From Nematopogon swammerdamellus (taxonomy: Eukaryota; Arthropoda; Insecta; Lepidoptera; Adelidae): a DNA stretch of 64,000 nt. Of the stretch, positions 52,513-62,770 are shown piece by piece. The stretch spans positions 16,567,151-16,631,150 of the forward strand of contig OX336353.1 of assembly GCA_946902875.1 (NCBI GenBank), written 5' to 3'. How positions within the stretch are numbered: position 1 is the first letter of the stretch; every line of letters starts with the position of its first letter. The translations under genes and the position numbers were made by a program. The notes beneath the pieces are model-generated. The model was not told the origin of the DNA. It did not search any database and saw only the letters and a program-made list of their open reading frames with translations.

Positions 52513-52887
52513 TTTTCTTTGCAAAAATTGTACTCTCCTAACGTAAGAGTTAAATTATCGTTTGGCCTTTGTGCTTTACCCTATGACCATGTAATAATCG
52601 GCGAAGCATCCTCCACGCTCCTACCTAAATTAATTCTCTCAGACATTATCTTAGTCCTCGTCGACAACTGTTTTTGTCCCGCTCCCTAATATCCTAGCTT
52701 GAGACCTAGGAATTACAGTGTTAACTTCGGCCTTGCTGGCTTCTAGGTCGTTTGGGTGCACCATATTGTTAGTCCTGGATTAATTGGGTGACTACGGATA
52801 CTTGGGTTCTGAATTATGGTTGTCTCCTCACATCAGTGAAGAAAAGTTGTATCAGTTCTTAAAAAGTGTTTGATATAATATTTGCTT

Positions 52888-53206
52888 TATATCACACGCT
52901 GTATCACGACAATCGGGGTCAGCAGTGTAATTGGTGTTGTGCTGCAAGTACTCTTGTAAATTACAGCACAACACTGACCGCCACGTTAAGCAAGTATTCG
53001 GACAAGATAACTATAAAGCAGCAAGTAAGGCACGAAGACCACCCGCCCGCTGCACGGCTCAGTGGAAGGATCGTGCCAAGGTGAGAGGTGGCTAGCCTGT
53101 CGCCCTTTAGCGCGGCATCTTGCCCTTATCCCTTAGTCGCCTTTTACGAAATGCACGGGGAAAGATGCAGTGGGGCTATTCATTTTAAGTACCGGCTCCA
53201 CAAGGT
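52888..53206 (-). mobile_element. Family C, full length
   Basis: On plus: TATCACACGCTGTATCACGA, AAGTATTCGGACAAGATAAC, AGGTGAGAGGTGGCTAGCCT, GATGCAGTGGGGCTATTCAT and AAGTACCGGCTCCACA. Confidence 0.9.
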
Positions 53207-53221
53207 TGCTTTATACAATGG

Positions 53222-53260
53222 TCTTTTTAGGTTTCCGTACCCTGTACGGAAGCCTACAAC

Positions 53261-53299
<39 letters not shown>

Positions 53300-53513
53300 C
53301 GATTACTGTATCTTTGGAACCGTAATAGCTAGCCGGTTAAAGTTTTCACAGAATATGTGTTATTTTAGCGGATATAACAAGAAATATAAAAAAACAATTT
53401 AAAAAGTGAAAAATTAAGGGGATCCCCATACAAGAAACGTGTTTTTCAACGTTTTTTTTTTTGTGCGGAAACCTGGGTGCGCGATTCCGACTCGCACTTG
53501 CCCGGTTTTTATA
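53222..53513 (+). repeat. Family E with (GTCT)9
   Basis: TTTTTAGGTTTCCGTACCCT, (GTCT)n at 53262-53295, GGAACCGTAATAGCTAGCCG, ATATGTGTTATTTTAGCGGA, GGGGATCCCCATACAAGAAA and CCGACTCGCACTTGCCCGGT. Confidence 0.85.
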
Positions 53514-53879
53514 TAATACTTATTAGTTTGTTGTAATATTAAATTATATAATTTCATTTGATATAATGTTACATTTGCTCGAATATTGAAAATAACATAA
53601 CATGTCATAATTTCAGTGTTCATAATATTTATATAATATTGCTTAATATTCATTTCACATGGTATCTATTCCTAACATTCACAATAACTTTATCTAATAC
53701 ACTACAGCTAGACACTTTGAACTAAAGCAGAAAAATATGATTCGAGAAAGGGATGGTACGGCCACAGAAGAGAGAATAGGGCTAACGCCCAGAAGCGACA
53801 CGAGCCTGCACGTGTGAGTTTAGTTGATCTATAGATACGCACGGAGATGCGTATGTAACTTGACTTGAGCCCGCTTTGA

Positions 53880-54065
53880 ACGATAGGGTTGGTAAACGCA
53901 AAGTACGGGTGGAATGAGCGAGCGAGAGAGTTCGGTTCGAGAAAGAGAAAGATAAACAGCGGGCGAACGCCGCGACACCGCATCGCTTGCTAAACGAAAG
54001 AACAATAAATAAATGCTAGCTCGCTCGCAGCAGGCAGCAGCCTGTGCGACGAGTCACCTCCCGTG
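53880..54065 (+). promoter_or_regulatory. CpG-rich islet ending in a splice-donor-like site
   Basis: GAGCGAGCGAGAGAGTTCGG, GAACGCCGCGACACCGCATC and GCTCGCTCGCAGCAGGCAGC, then CACCTCCCGTGAGTATG, with a consensus donor GTGAGT. It could be an untranslated first exon on plus. No coding frame is supported, and CpG-rich repeats are an alternative. Confidence 0.22.
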
Positions 54066-54265
54066 AGTATGTCCGACCGCTCCCGTCGACCCGCACCCAC
54101 CCCGGAACACACACATGCGCACGCGCGGTTGCTTACACAATACATTCAAACGTGTCGCCGGCCTGGTACGGCCGTGTTTGCTCGACTTGGCGGCAGTGCC
54201 CCCAGATATAAGATAAGATATTTGTTTCATAAATACAAAGAAATATTTCAATTCAAAGATGCACG

Positions 54266-55012
54266 ATGCAAGATGCATGGCTGCACGCGTACCCTTCGCC
54301 CCATATGGGAACTCTTTTGGACGACCAAGCCACTCGCATTTCTGTCGCCCTTAGAGTGGGAGCGAGGGTATGTCAACCACATGCTTGCATCTGCGGCACC
54401 AACGTTGACCCATACGGTCACCACGGGCTGTCGTGCCAGCGCAGCGCTGGTCGTCGTTCGCGGCATAGCAGGATCAACATTTTAATAAAACGAGCCCTAG
54501 CCACGGCGGACATTCCAAGTTTATTAGAACCGCCTGGCTTATGTCGTGACGATGGAAAGCGGCCCGATGGCATGACGTTGACCCCGTGGAGCAAAGGGAG
54601 AGCGTTGGTGTGGGACGCAACGTGTGTGGACACCCTTGCCCCCACTCACATTGTCGGTTCCTCCATCTCTGCCGGGTCTGCTGCTCTCGGGGCCCAAAAT
54701 TTGAAGAAGAGCAAATATTCTACGCTGTGTTGCTCCTTTGAGTTTTTGGCCTTCGCCGTGGAAACCCTTGGCGTGTGGTCGCCCGACGCAAAATGCTTTT
54801 CTGATCAGCTCGGAAAGTTGTTAATAGAAAAGTCGGGCGACCGCCGCGCCAAATCTTTTTTTCTCCAGCGAATAGGGCTGGAGATTCAAAGGGGCAACGC
54901 GGCTAGTGTTTTGGGCACGGTGGGGGAGTCCGCGGAGATGGATGAAATTTTTTTTTATTTAATAGGTGTTAATTTTAGTTTTAGGTTTTTTTTTTTCATT
55001 GTTATTTTGTGA
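54266..55012 (+). mobile_element. RLE-like nuclease domain, long open frame
   Basis: A 248-codon frame. Residues 41-70 hold CICG...HHGLSC and GRRSRHSRIN, a C-C-H-C-like zinc motif plus an RH pair. Residues 99-102 are RPDG and 116-120 WDATC, the RPD...WDxT pattern of a PD-(D/E)XK nuclease. Residues ~205-222 include QRIGLEIQRGNAASVLG. The order (Cys/His cluster, then PD...D) is that of the C-terminal endonuclease of R2-like retroelements. That is inference; no RT lies upstream. The open frame is likely the 5'-truncated end of such an element. A shorter broken relative is at 26844-27300. The last ~25 residues are low-complexity. Confidence 0.68.
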
Positions 55013-55593
55013 TTTTCTAATAAGTTGACGTTTGATTAAGATTTTTAGAAACCATTAAAAACAATATACTACAAGATAACTAACTGTAAACGTGTACAAA
55101 TCCGGTCCGAATCTACTCCAACCTCCAGCGCTTCCACAATTTTCATAACTGAACTTCGAATAGCCACCAATCTTGCGCGGCGTTTGAAAAACCAACTCCA
55201 AATAATAACAGCCGAGTTCGGACGTCACCATTCCTCTTCCCGCAGAACTCGAAGCGGGAACATCGCCGAGATAACCGCGATTTATTGCCAGAAGCTTGTG
55301 TAGCATCTTAACTTCATTTTCGTCCTAATCTGAGGTAATTTCCTCCTTTATAGCGACGGCGGGAGATCTGTTGCGATAAAGGTAATTATTATTCAAATTA
55401 TTTCTGGATTTGGAGCATAATTACATCCCGAAGGGGGGCGAGGAGATGGCGCTTTTTAATGTGGAATAATAAAATTTATCTTCTATAGCGTTACGAAAAT
55501 GATTATTAACTCGAGTTTGAGTTGGGCGGGGTATGATTGCTTTTTGTTAAGTTACATTTGAGTTGATTAATTTTGCTACTATGAAATGGAACT
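55013..55593. other. No gene seen
   Basis: No recognised repeat or exon. Confidence 0.35.
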
Positions 55594-56004
55594 TTTTTAT
55601 GGTTCCGTATCCGCTACGGGACCCTATTACTAAGCCTACGCCGTCTGTATGTCTGTCTGTCTGTCCGTCCGTCCGTCTGTCCGAGGGCTGTATCTCATGA
55701 ACCGTAATAGATAGCCCGTTGAAAATTTCACAGAATATGTGTTATTTATTATGTGTGCCCTATATAACCACAAATAATAAAAATAAGAAAAAGTAAAAAA
55801 TTCACGGGGATTCTATAGAAGAAACTTAAAAGTGTATGCGCGCGCGCCATCTACCGAAAAGGGTATGAAGCATTTTATCTAATCATGAATTTTAATATTA
55901 AGCATATCATAAACACGCCATAGATGGCGTGAGTGGCGCTAACCATGACATGGCGATACGGAACCCTCGGTGCCCGATTTCGACTCGAACTTGGCCGGTT
56001 TTTT
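55594..56004 (+). repeat. Family E, full length
   Basis: TTTTATGGTTCCGTATCCGC, ACGGGACCCTATTACTAAGC, GTCTGTCTGTCTGTCCGTCC, GCGCGCGCGCCATCTACCGA, CCATAGATGGCGTGAGTGGC, GGAACCCTCGGTGCCCGATT and CTTGGCCGGTTTTTT. Best paired with 44178-44548. Confidence 0.85.
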
Positions 56005-56007
56005 ATT

Positions 56008-56300
56008 GAAAGCGCAGCATCTGTGGTGCCGAGCCAACCCTAATGCGTCTAACGACGCCCATGGACATTCGGTCGTATGCGGGGGTTGCCATTGCCATGC
56101 CAGGTGCCTATTCACGCCCCTCTTGAAGGACCCAAGACTGCATTTGGTGGGATATATATGAGCAGGGAGAGCGTTCCAGCGTACCAGTTATGTGGTATGC
56201 ATCCGCGCCTGCCCAGTGCGCTATAAGCAGAGGTGGAAACGGGACGGCGGCGGCGGGATCGCGTCAAACACTCATCAGAGCACTCCCCATTGACTAAGCT
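56008..56300 (-). mobile_element. LINE family D 3' end
   Basis: On plus: AAAGCGCAGCATCTGTGGTG, CTAACGACGCCCATGGACAT, CTTGAAGGACCCAAGACTGC, GGGAGAGCGTTCCAGCGTAC, ATCGCGTCAAACACTCATCA. It extends past the 3' UTR into coding sequence. Confidence 0.78.
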
Positions 56301-56837
56301 ATAGAACACACTTAGGCCGCCGACGACATACCTACGAAGTTGCAGATGTACAATCTGCAACTTCCTATGGTATGTCCTGCGAAGTAGTAAAAAAGTTGAA
56401 AAGTTTTAAATATTGTTTAACGTAGTATAATTATCCATAATAATTTCTCCATATAAGGCGTTCGTAATCGTCTTTTTACTCATAAAAAAATCCATTAAAT
56501 AACATTAAAAATTTTTTTTAAAAAACTTAAGCCCAACTTTAATTAAACTCTACTTACAATACAAAAAACATCTACCTACTTCAAGACCCTCACAGTTCGC
56601 ACACTTTTCATTTAATCGCCATTTGATACACACACGTTTTAAGTAGGCATTTAGTCCGTCTGGTATTTCGTTGGCGCATCCAATCGAATAATGCACGCAG
56701 TGTGAGCTTGTCTCTATCGGAAGTTCGGCAGAGCACACTACATACATATGTATATGCTGCACGCGCTGTACGTTCTACCACGAGCTCGCTGCATCTCCAT
56801 TCCAATTTGTGGCACGCACGACAACGCACGAGACGCA
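56301..56837. other. No gene seen; short inverted repeat
   Basis: CATACCTACGAAGTTGCAGA and TCTGCAACTTCCTATGGTAT (56329-56372) form a hairpin of about 17 bp. No gene is recognised. Confidence 0.4.
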
Positions 56838-56948
56838 CACAACGTGTCGCACGAACGCACACAACGTGTCGCACGAACGCACACATCGTGTCGCACGAAC
56901 GCACACATCGTGTCGCACGAACGCATACATCGTGTCGCACGAACGCAC
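56838..56948. repeat. 22-bp tandem repeat, five units
   Basis: The unit is ACA(A/T)CGTGTCGCACGAACGC, plus AC. Within each unit CGTGTCGCACG is a near-palindrome. Because 22 is not a multiple of 3, the plus-strand frame gives a shifting His/Arg-rich peptide, which is a by-product. Confidence 0.93.
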
Positions 56949-57019
56949 TTTGCTTTGTACTTATTCATATAACTACATACTTTTCTGAGGAGAATGCTGA
57001 TTTATTTATTTTTTATTTT

Positions 57020-57185
57020 TTATTGAAAGCGCGACATATGGCGCCGAGCACCCGGTAACTAACGACGCCCATGGACATTCGATCGTATACGGGGGTTGCG
57101 AATGCGATGCCGACCTTGCCCATTCACTCCCCTCTTGAAGGACCCGAGACTTTACTTGGGGTGAAATATGTGCGCACGACCATAG
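57020..57185 (-). mobile_element. LINE family D 3' end
   Basis: On plus: TTGAAAGCGCGACATATGGC, GCCGAGCACCCGGTAACTAA, CGACGCCCATGGACATTCGA and CTTGAAGGACCCGAGACTTT. It begins with the A-rich tail complement. Confidence 0.75.
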
Positions 57186-57271
57186 AGAAACAGTGTCAAG
57201 GCACATCAAAAGGGGTGTTATAAGTTTGACCCATCCATCTATCTGTTTGTTTTTCTGTCTGTGGCATCGTA

Positions 57272-57484
57272 GACTCCGTCTCACGAAAGAAGTCCCGCGG
57301 CACTTCATTCATTTACATGACCGTAGCGGCGGGTCTGCGGGACTTCTTTCGTGAGACGGACTTCTAGAATGATGGCTGCTTGCTTGTTTTTAAAGTCCGT
57401 CTCACGAAAGAAGTCCCGCAGACGCGGCGCTACGGTCATGTAAATGAATGAAATGCCGCGGGACTTCTTTCGTGAGACGGACTC
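57272..57484. mobile_element. Double-hairpin MITE, two inverted units, TA duplication
   Basis: Each ~90-bp unit begins and ends with GTCCGTCTCACGAAAGAAGT (or its complement) and CCCGC, and the two units lie inverted around a ~33-bp spacer. So the element is a palindrome made of two palindromes. TA stands on both sides (57270-57271, 57485-57486). It interrupts an interspersed repeat (GTGGCATCGTAGCTCCCAAA in the joined order). Confidence 0.9.
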
Positions 57485-57489
57485 TAGCT

Positions 57490-58362
57490 CCCAAACGGAT
57501 GGGCCGATTTGGATGCGTTTTTTTTTAAATAGAAAGCTGCTTCCGGATACGGAACCCTACAAATCTTACCGAAACCGCGATGCTACAGTGAAACTGTGAT
57601 GGCGCGATACCCTGGGGCCGCTAAGTATTCATAAATTTGATCAAGCGAATTTGACGTGTCTTGCATAGCTTCAGAAGTTCAAGCCGTGCAAAGTTTTCCA
57701 TGCGTCACTGCCACACTTGGAATGTACCAGCTGTTCGCGAGATAGTTCGGGATATATACGAACGGGAGAAGGCGCAGCAGTAACGGTAGCGAGCGCCAAA
57801 TGCGCAATGACCGAACGGGAACGGGAAAGGGCCGAAATTGCAAGCTACCTTCAGGCGGGCGTTTTAGCGAAAGGTGTTCTAGAATAACTGGGGCGTTCAA
57901 ACGTGTGCGAACCTAACGGGAACGCTTAAACGTGTATTATTGTAATAATATTTCAGTAGGTAGTGGAAGATTTCGCTTCCTATACAGTTGTCATTAAATG
58001 TCTTTTTAAAGTCCTAAAGGGAATCAAAAATTATTTCAACGTCATAGAAAGAAAGAATAGGTATTCATTCAATGGAGCTGAAAATATTGAATAACTTTGG
58101 AGTGGAACATTTTTTATTGTCTTCATTTTGTCAAATTGACAGCTACTTAAGTGTTGTAAGTCCGGAATATGTGGAAACTTAAGCCGGAGAAAAAAACTTG
58201 AATAATATTTTGCGAATAAACTCTCCTCATCAACTTTTTTCTTTTACACGCTTAAATTATACGTGAAAAAAAACTCACAATCAAAAACTCCATTCTTAAA
58301 ACATACTCTGTATACAGTCAGGCTAGCTACCAGGCTGACAGAGTCAATAAAGAGTTTCTTAC
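57490..58362. other. No repeat recognised; probable intron side of the 58363 exon
   Basis: No SINE or LINE is recognised. If the exon at 58363-58453 is real, this stretch is its first intron on the minus strand. No second exon is identified. Confidence 0.35.
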
Positions 58363-58453
58363 CCAAGTCCTCTGCATCTTCACTCCACTCAGCGGTGCCC
58401 AGAGCGAGAGCCAGACACCAACAGCCCAGCAAGACGTATCGTAAAACGCCCAT
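58363..58453 (-). CDS. Putative first coding exon of a secreted protein
   Basis: On the minus strand, an ATG at 58453 opens a 30-codon run beginning MGVLRYVLLGCWCLALALGT and continuing AEWSEDAEDL. A one-charge N-region, a Leu/Cys/Trp-rich core of about 14 residues and an A-x-A-like end (GTA|EW) make a classic signal peptide with cleavage after about residue 21. The frame is followed by G|GTAAGAAA, a consensus splice donor in phase 1. The -3 base before the ATG is G. The mature part is acidic. I do not know the protein, and I find no second exon in the window. Confidence 0.55.
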
Positions 58454-58642
58454 CTCGCGGCCACTTCTCTTCACTTCTGTTCTCCTAGTACCCTGGTACT
58501 AGCAACGCACTATTTACACCTTCACTATGATTTTTATTGTGTCGATCGATAGTTTTTCCAGTTAAAACTGCAAATAAAAATATAAATAATAGTAATGGAA
58601 ATACAAATTAAAATTAAACCAAAAATTCAAGGTTAATAATTT
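58454..58642 (-). promoter_or_regulatory. 5' UTR/promoter candidate for the 58363 exon
   Basis: The 189 bp upstream of the ATG (minus) is free of recognised repeats and holds TCGATCGACACAATAAAAAT and GGTACTAGGAGAACAGAAGT. No strong TATA or initiator is seen. A SINE A copy starts right behind it at 58643. Confidence 0.25.
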
Positions 58643-59030
58643 GTCAGCCTCGGTAGCTCAGTGGTGCAGTCGGTCGACTGTCGATCCTGATCATAATATG
58701 CATACCTGGGCGCGGTCAGTACTTGGATGGTGACCGCTCGACCGTTGGAGGCTCACCGTTGTTCGGATTCCACATAAAACTGTAGGTCCCTTCCCTTCTT
58801 ACCTTACCGGTTAAACCCTACCAGGGTTTAACCCGCCCGGGTTGGTACCACCGCCAAATGAAAAGTCGGTCGAACGGCTACGTAGATAGTTCGTGTTTTT
58901 CGTTCAGTTCAGTGTAGCCGGCATGACCGAAGGGAAGCACTGACATGGCACCTAGTTAACCAAGGTACTATGGACTGACATAACGGATGTTGTTGGTTAT
59001 GTAGCCATACGTGTATATTTCCATAAAAAA
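58643..59030 (+). mobile_element. SINE A copy 16
   Basis: GTCAGCCTCGGTAGCTCAGT, GGCGCGGTCAGTACTTGGAT, GGTGACCGCTCGACCGTTGG, a duplicated TTAAACCCTACC-type piece in the body and ATTTCCATAAAAAA at the end. It lies about 190 bp upstream of the putative exon on the opposite strand. Confidence 0.9.
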
Positions 59031-59399
59031 TTAATGTAGTTACTTCTTAGTGATCGAAACTATAATTGAAATTTTCTCTGCTTGTAAATAATCAGGATTT
59101 TATATTTAACTTGATTTAACGTTTTCTATAAATCGTGACCCGCCCCTATATTCTCTTCTTAATTGGGCACCAAATATCCAAGTAAATTAAGAATGTTTAC
59201 TTCAAACGAGTTTTCTACGATAAGACAACGGCAGGAAAGCATTTATAGTTAGACTATTATAAGAGTACCAAGTTAGAAAGCAACGTACTGTAAACGTAAA
59301 ACATATTCTAACTAAATAATATATGAGTTAAACTATCCTCCAAGCTCTAAAGTTTTAAAGTATAGTAAGTCATCAGGGTAGCATACTTTATCTGCGCAT

Positions 59400-59580
59400 G
59401 ACAAACAGGCGGGTAGTTTGTAAAAGAAGCGACGCGACTCGTACGCGGGCGGGGAGTGGGGAGTTAGCGGCGGCGACTAAAGACCGCCATGAATAATTCA
59501 GTTGAGTTTTGGCAGCGGACGCCGCCGGTCGTACGGCGGGCACTGCACAGTCGATTTACCTGAAACAATAAAAGTTACGC
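59400..59580. promoter_or_regulatory. CpG-rich islet
   Basis: GAAGCGACGCGACTCGTACG, CGGGCGGGGAGTGGGG, GACGCCGCCGGTCGTACGGC. On minus, TTATTGTTTCAG|GTAAAT at the edge can be read as either a donor or an acceptor. It lies upstream of the 58363 exon in minus orientation and could be its promoter region, but no proof is visible. Confidence 0.25.
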
Positions 59581-60057
59581 TGTTTACACGAGTAACGTAA
59601 TTCGCCACTAACCATATGGCTTGTTTCTGATGCCATACAATTGAATACAAATTATGAAGCTAGTATATACAGGCTGACTGGAAATTCGATCTATTCCTTG
59701 AAAGGAATACTAGAGGTTATTTGGAACAATATCGTCGCTTGTGAGGCCAATTAGCCAATCTGCCAGATTTGCTAATTGGACATAAAGGCACAGATTACCC
59801 AATAGTTACTTCGTAAATTGATAAAGGTACATTCATTTTATTACTTAATAAAATAAAAGGTAAGTCATTTTATTTTATTTCTGAGATATTGAGAATTTTG
59901 GGCCGATATTTTTATTTTAAATGATTGGTAGCTTACCAGCTTTCAGAAAAATATCAATGGAGTGCCCAAAAATAAGGATATTTTTTTACATTTTTTTTTT
60001 TTCGATTATAAGTCAGAAAATTAAAAAAAAATATTTAAATCGTACCGTAAAAAATAT

Positions 60058-60155
60058 TTGTACCGTGTGGGGTCGGTACTTAAAAAGAATAGCCCCACTG
60101 CATCTCTCCCCGTCGCATGTCGTAAAAGTCGACTAAGGGATAAGAAAATTCGTCA
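60058..60155 (+). mobile_element. Family C 5' module fused to SINE A
   Basis: TTTGTACCGTGTGGGGTCGG, TACTTAAAAAGAATAGCCCC, CCCCGTCGCATGTCGTAAAA, GTCGACTAAGGGATAAGAAA, ATTCGTCAG, then the SINE A head. Base for base the same junction and variants as at 10786-10882 on the opposite strand. Confidence 0.88.
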
Positions 60156-60525
60156 GCCTCAGCGCGGTTGGTTAGTCAACTGCTATTAAGCAACGCTGAG
60201 CGCGGTCAGTGATTGAATGGGTGACCGCTCGACCGTTGGAGGCTGACCGTGGTTCGGATTCCACGTTAAACTGTAGGTCCCTTCCCTTTTTACCTTACTA
60301 GGTGGTAGGGTTTATCCCGGCCGGGTTGGTACCACCGCACTGAACGATACGTCGGTCGAAACGGCTATGTAAATAGCGTTTTCCGTCCAGTTTAGTGTAG
60401 CCGACATGAAATGAAGGGAAGCACTGACATGGCACCTAATTCACCCTGTGTTATGGGCTGACATCATGGATGTTGTAGGTGATGTAGCCAACCGTGTCAG
60501 GTTCCATAAAAAAAAAAAAAAAATC
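60156..60525 (+). mobile_element. SINE A copy 17, composite body
   Basis: CAGCCTCAGCGCGGTTGGTT has lost the A box (GTAGCTCAGTGG) by a small deletion. Then AAGCAACGCTGAGCGCGGTC, AGTGATTGAATGGGTGACCG, the body, and TCAGGTTCCAT plus A16. It shares GGTTCC and GTTGGTTAGTCAAC with copy 5. Confidence 0.92.
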
Positions 60526-60639
60526 CCGATATCTCGGAAACCGCTCATTTCCGACCCCAACTGGAGGTTAAATTGTTTCAAATAACCTCTAGAATAACCC
60601 ATTTCAAGGAATACATCGAATTTCCAGTCAGCCTGTATA

Positions 60640-61964
60640 CACAGTAACATTACACTATGACACCACATAGATTCAAGGGCTGTTTTCGTGATTCAGTATG
60701 CATGGTACTGACAAACGGCGAACGAAAATCTGACAAAACCCGCACCGTCTACATTCCAAGAATGTTTCATAGGAAATAGGTACATGCATGCAATGCAAGC
60801 GCGACTCTGGGAGAAATATTTTAATTATGCAACTCTGAATGACTAATATGTACGTAATTAAAAATTAATAATATAAATCAAAATGCCTTAATTCAAAATC
60901 AAGATTAAAACATGCGAGATCCCATACAATAAGAATTAAGTTATCAACGATACAACCAAACCACAAATGATAGTTAAATAAGTAACAGCTTGTAAGATCT
61001 TTGATTTCTTGTTAGATAGTCTCATTCAGAGATACGTAATATAATATAAATTATTTATATTTTATTTTATGATTATTTTTTGGGTCATGCCTACTATATA
61101 AATTAAGTAATTTTATTTGCAAATCTAAATCAGACTTACGAAACCATATTTTTGATATAATTGTCCTCAAATCAATAAAGTGAAGTTAACTTAAAAAAAA
61201 ATTTGAATTTTTTTCCAGAATACGATTCACCCAATACTGTTATGACCATCGGGTTTTTTTCCTCCATCGTTATGACCATAGACCTATGTCATGACGAACA
61301 TTGTGTTACATTGCTGTAAAGCTTATCTTTGAAACTATCTAAAGAAATACAAAAGAACGATACTAAATAAAAATTGGTATTGATGTACATATTTCAAGCT
61401 CATGGGATGTTCTATATTATTCAACGCTCAAGCTAAGCAACTCCCTTGGTGGCATATTTTCAAACTCTGTAACGGTTAAATATTAATTTATGAGCACTTA
61501 AATCTGTAGACACACAAAATTTCAGCTTCAAGTTTACCTTGAAACTTGGAACTTTTCTCTCGTTAAATATTCCTTACCTTCGTCAAGAAACTTTTTAATG
61601 TACTGGAAATAAGAACACCTACACTTGTTATAAGTATATAAATCGATTTCTCATTAACTGAGATATAAACTATAATAATAATGGGCAAAGTCAGAAATAG
61701 CCTAACATAACCTATTTAATTATGTTAGTTTAATTAATTATTCGTATCTACAATAACTTTACTTTAAATTTAGTTATTAGGTATTCATTTTTAAGTTTGT
61801 TTTAGTTAGTTTAAAGGCGAGGAGGGGTATGTTCGAATATTGATTTACAATTTAAAAAGAAAGGTTTCACAAAGAGTTTTCAAGGTTTTCAAAGCAGAAT
61901 CCGTCAATAAAAGCAAAGAGAAAATACATAATATGTTGAATATCTTTGTTTCATTAACTAAACT
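60640..61964. other. AT-rich, no gene seen
   Basis: About 1.3 kb with no recognised SINE, LINE or satellite. It is the largest repeat-poor stretch of the window, but I see no exon in it. Confidence 0.4.
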
Positions 61965-61966
61965 TA

Positions 61967-62376
61967 TTAAGACGAGACGGAAGTCAACTTTCTCTATACA
62001 AAATCGTCTTTCGGCATTTATGTTTTTTACCCCCTAAACCTTATCCGATTTTTATTTATTTTTTATTATAATAGGGACAGTAGAATCTACGTTCCTGTAG
62101 TGGTTTTTTATATCTAAAGTGATGACTCAATAAAGCTCAATGAAATTCATGACATCAAATAATAATTTAAAAAAAAATTCGGTCGAAATACGATTTTTTA
62201 GCTCCAGTGTTGTAGGTACATTTCATTTAAACAAAAAAATGACAGGAATGTGGATTGGACTGTTTTCAAGACAAGAAAAAGAAATTGTAAAAATCGAATA
62301 AAGTTTAAGAGGCTAGAAAACATAAATGCCGAAAGACGATTTTGTCTGGAGAAAAATAACTTCCGTCTCGTCTTAA
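61967..62376. mobile_element. TIR element (TTAAGACGAGACGGAAGT), TA-flanked
   Basis: The left TTAAGACGAGACGGAAGT and CAAAATCGTCTTTCGGCATT, TATGTTTT are matched inverted at the right. Arms are about 60 bp with about 8 mismatches. TA stands outside both ends (61965-61966, 62377-62378). No open frame beyond a chance one. Confidence 0.82.
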
Positions 62377-62377
62377 T

Positions 62378-62704
62378 ATGGTATAATGTAATGTAAAAAA
62401 AGAAATCATGAACACATCGGGTGCAGACTCACAGCACGCTCACAGTCACACCAGCCTGTCACCTGTCACAGTGTTGCCAGAGACACCGCCTTTCAAAATA
62501 AGTCCGCTTTCTTTATTCCACTCGTTTCTTCTCTTGACGGGAGTAGGCCTGTCTAATACTCGCCATAGCTCTAGATAACCTCGCCCCGTTATAACAGGTT
62601 TTCTGAGATTTTTTAAATTTTTCATGTGACAACACTGCCTGTCATAGTGTGGCGGTTAGAAATTATTGTGTCTTTTGTTAGAATTTTTTGATCGTCGCAT
62701 CATT
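62378..62704. other. No gene seen
   Basis: No recognised repeat or exon. Confidence 0.35.
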
Positions 62705-62770
62705 TTTAGGGTTTCGTATCCGTCGTACGGGACTATATTACTAAGCCTACGTTGTCTGTCTGTCCCCTTT
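62705..62770 (+). repeat. Family E 5' fragment
   Basis: TTTTTAGGGTTTCGTATCCG, TCGTACGGGACTATATTACT, AAGCCTACGTTGTCTGTCTG. Confidence 0.7.

Larger units (their letters stand above)
59668..60637. mobile_element. TIR element (TACAGGCTGACTGGAAATTC), carrying the C-A composite SINE
   Basis: Both ends show TACAGGCTGACTGGAAATTC and GAT.TATTCCTTGAAA inverted, with TA outside (59666-59667, 60638-60639). A second inner block (TAGAGGTTATTTGGAACAAT / ATTGTTTCAAATAACCTCTA) is also inverted. Subtracting the SINE insertion gives about 500 bp. Confidence 0.88.

Noticed and set aside
56702..57058. His/Arg-rich 118-codon plus frame
   Set aside because: It is a translation of the 22-bp tandem repeat and its flanks. 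The opposite strand is open in the same region for the same reason.
58454..58474. Longer N-terminus for the signal-peptide exon (MKRSGRE before MGVLRY)
   Set aside because: The upstream codon is GTG, not ATG. The first ATG is at 58453 and leaves a textbook signal peptide.
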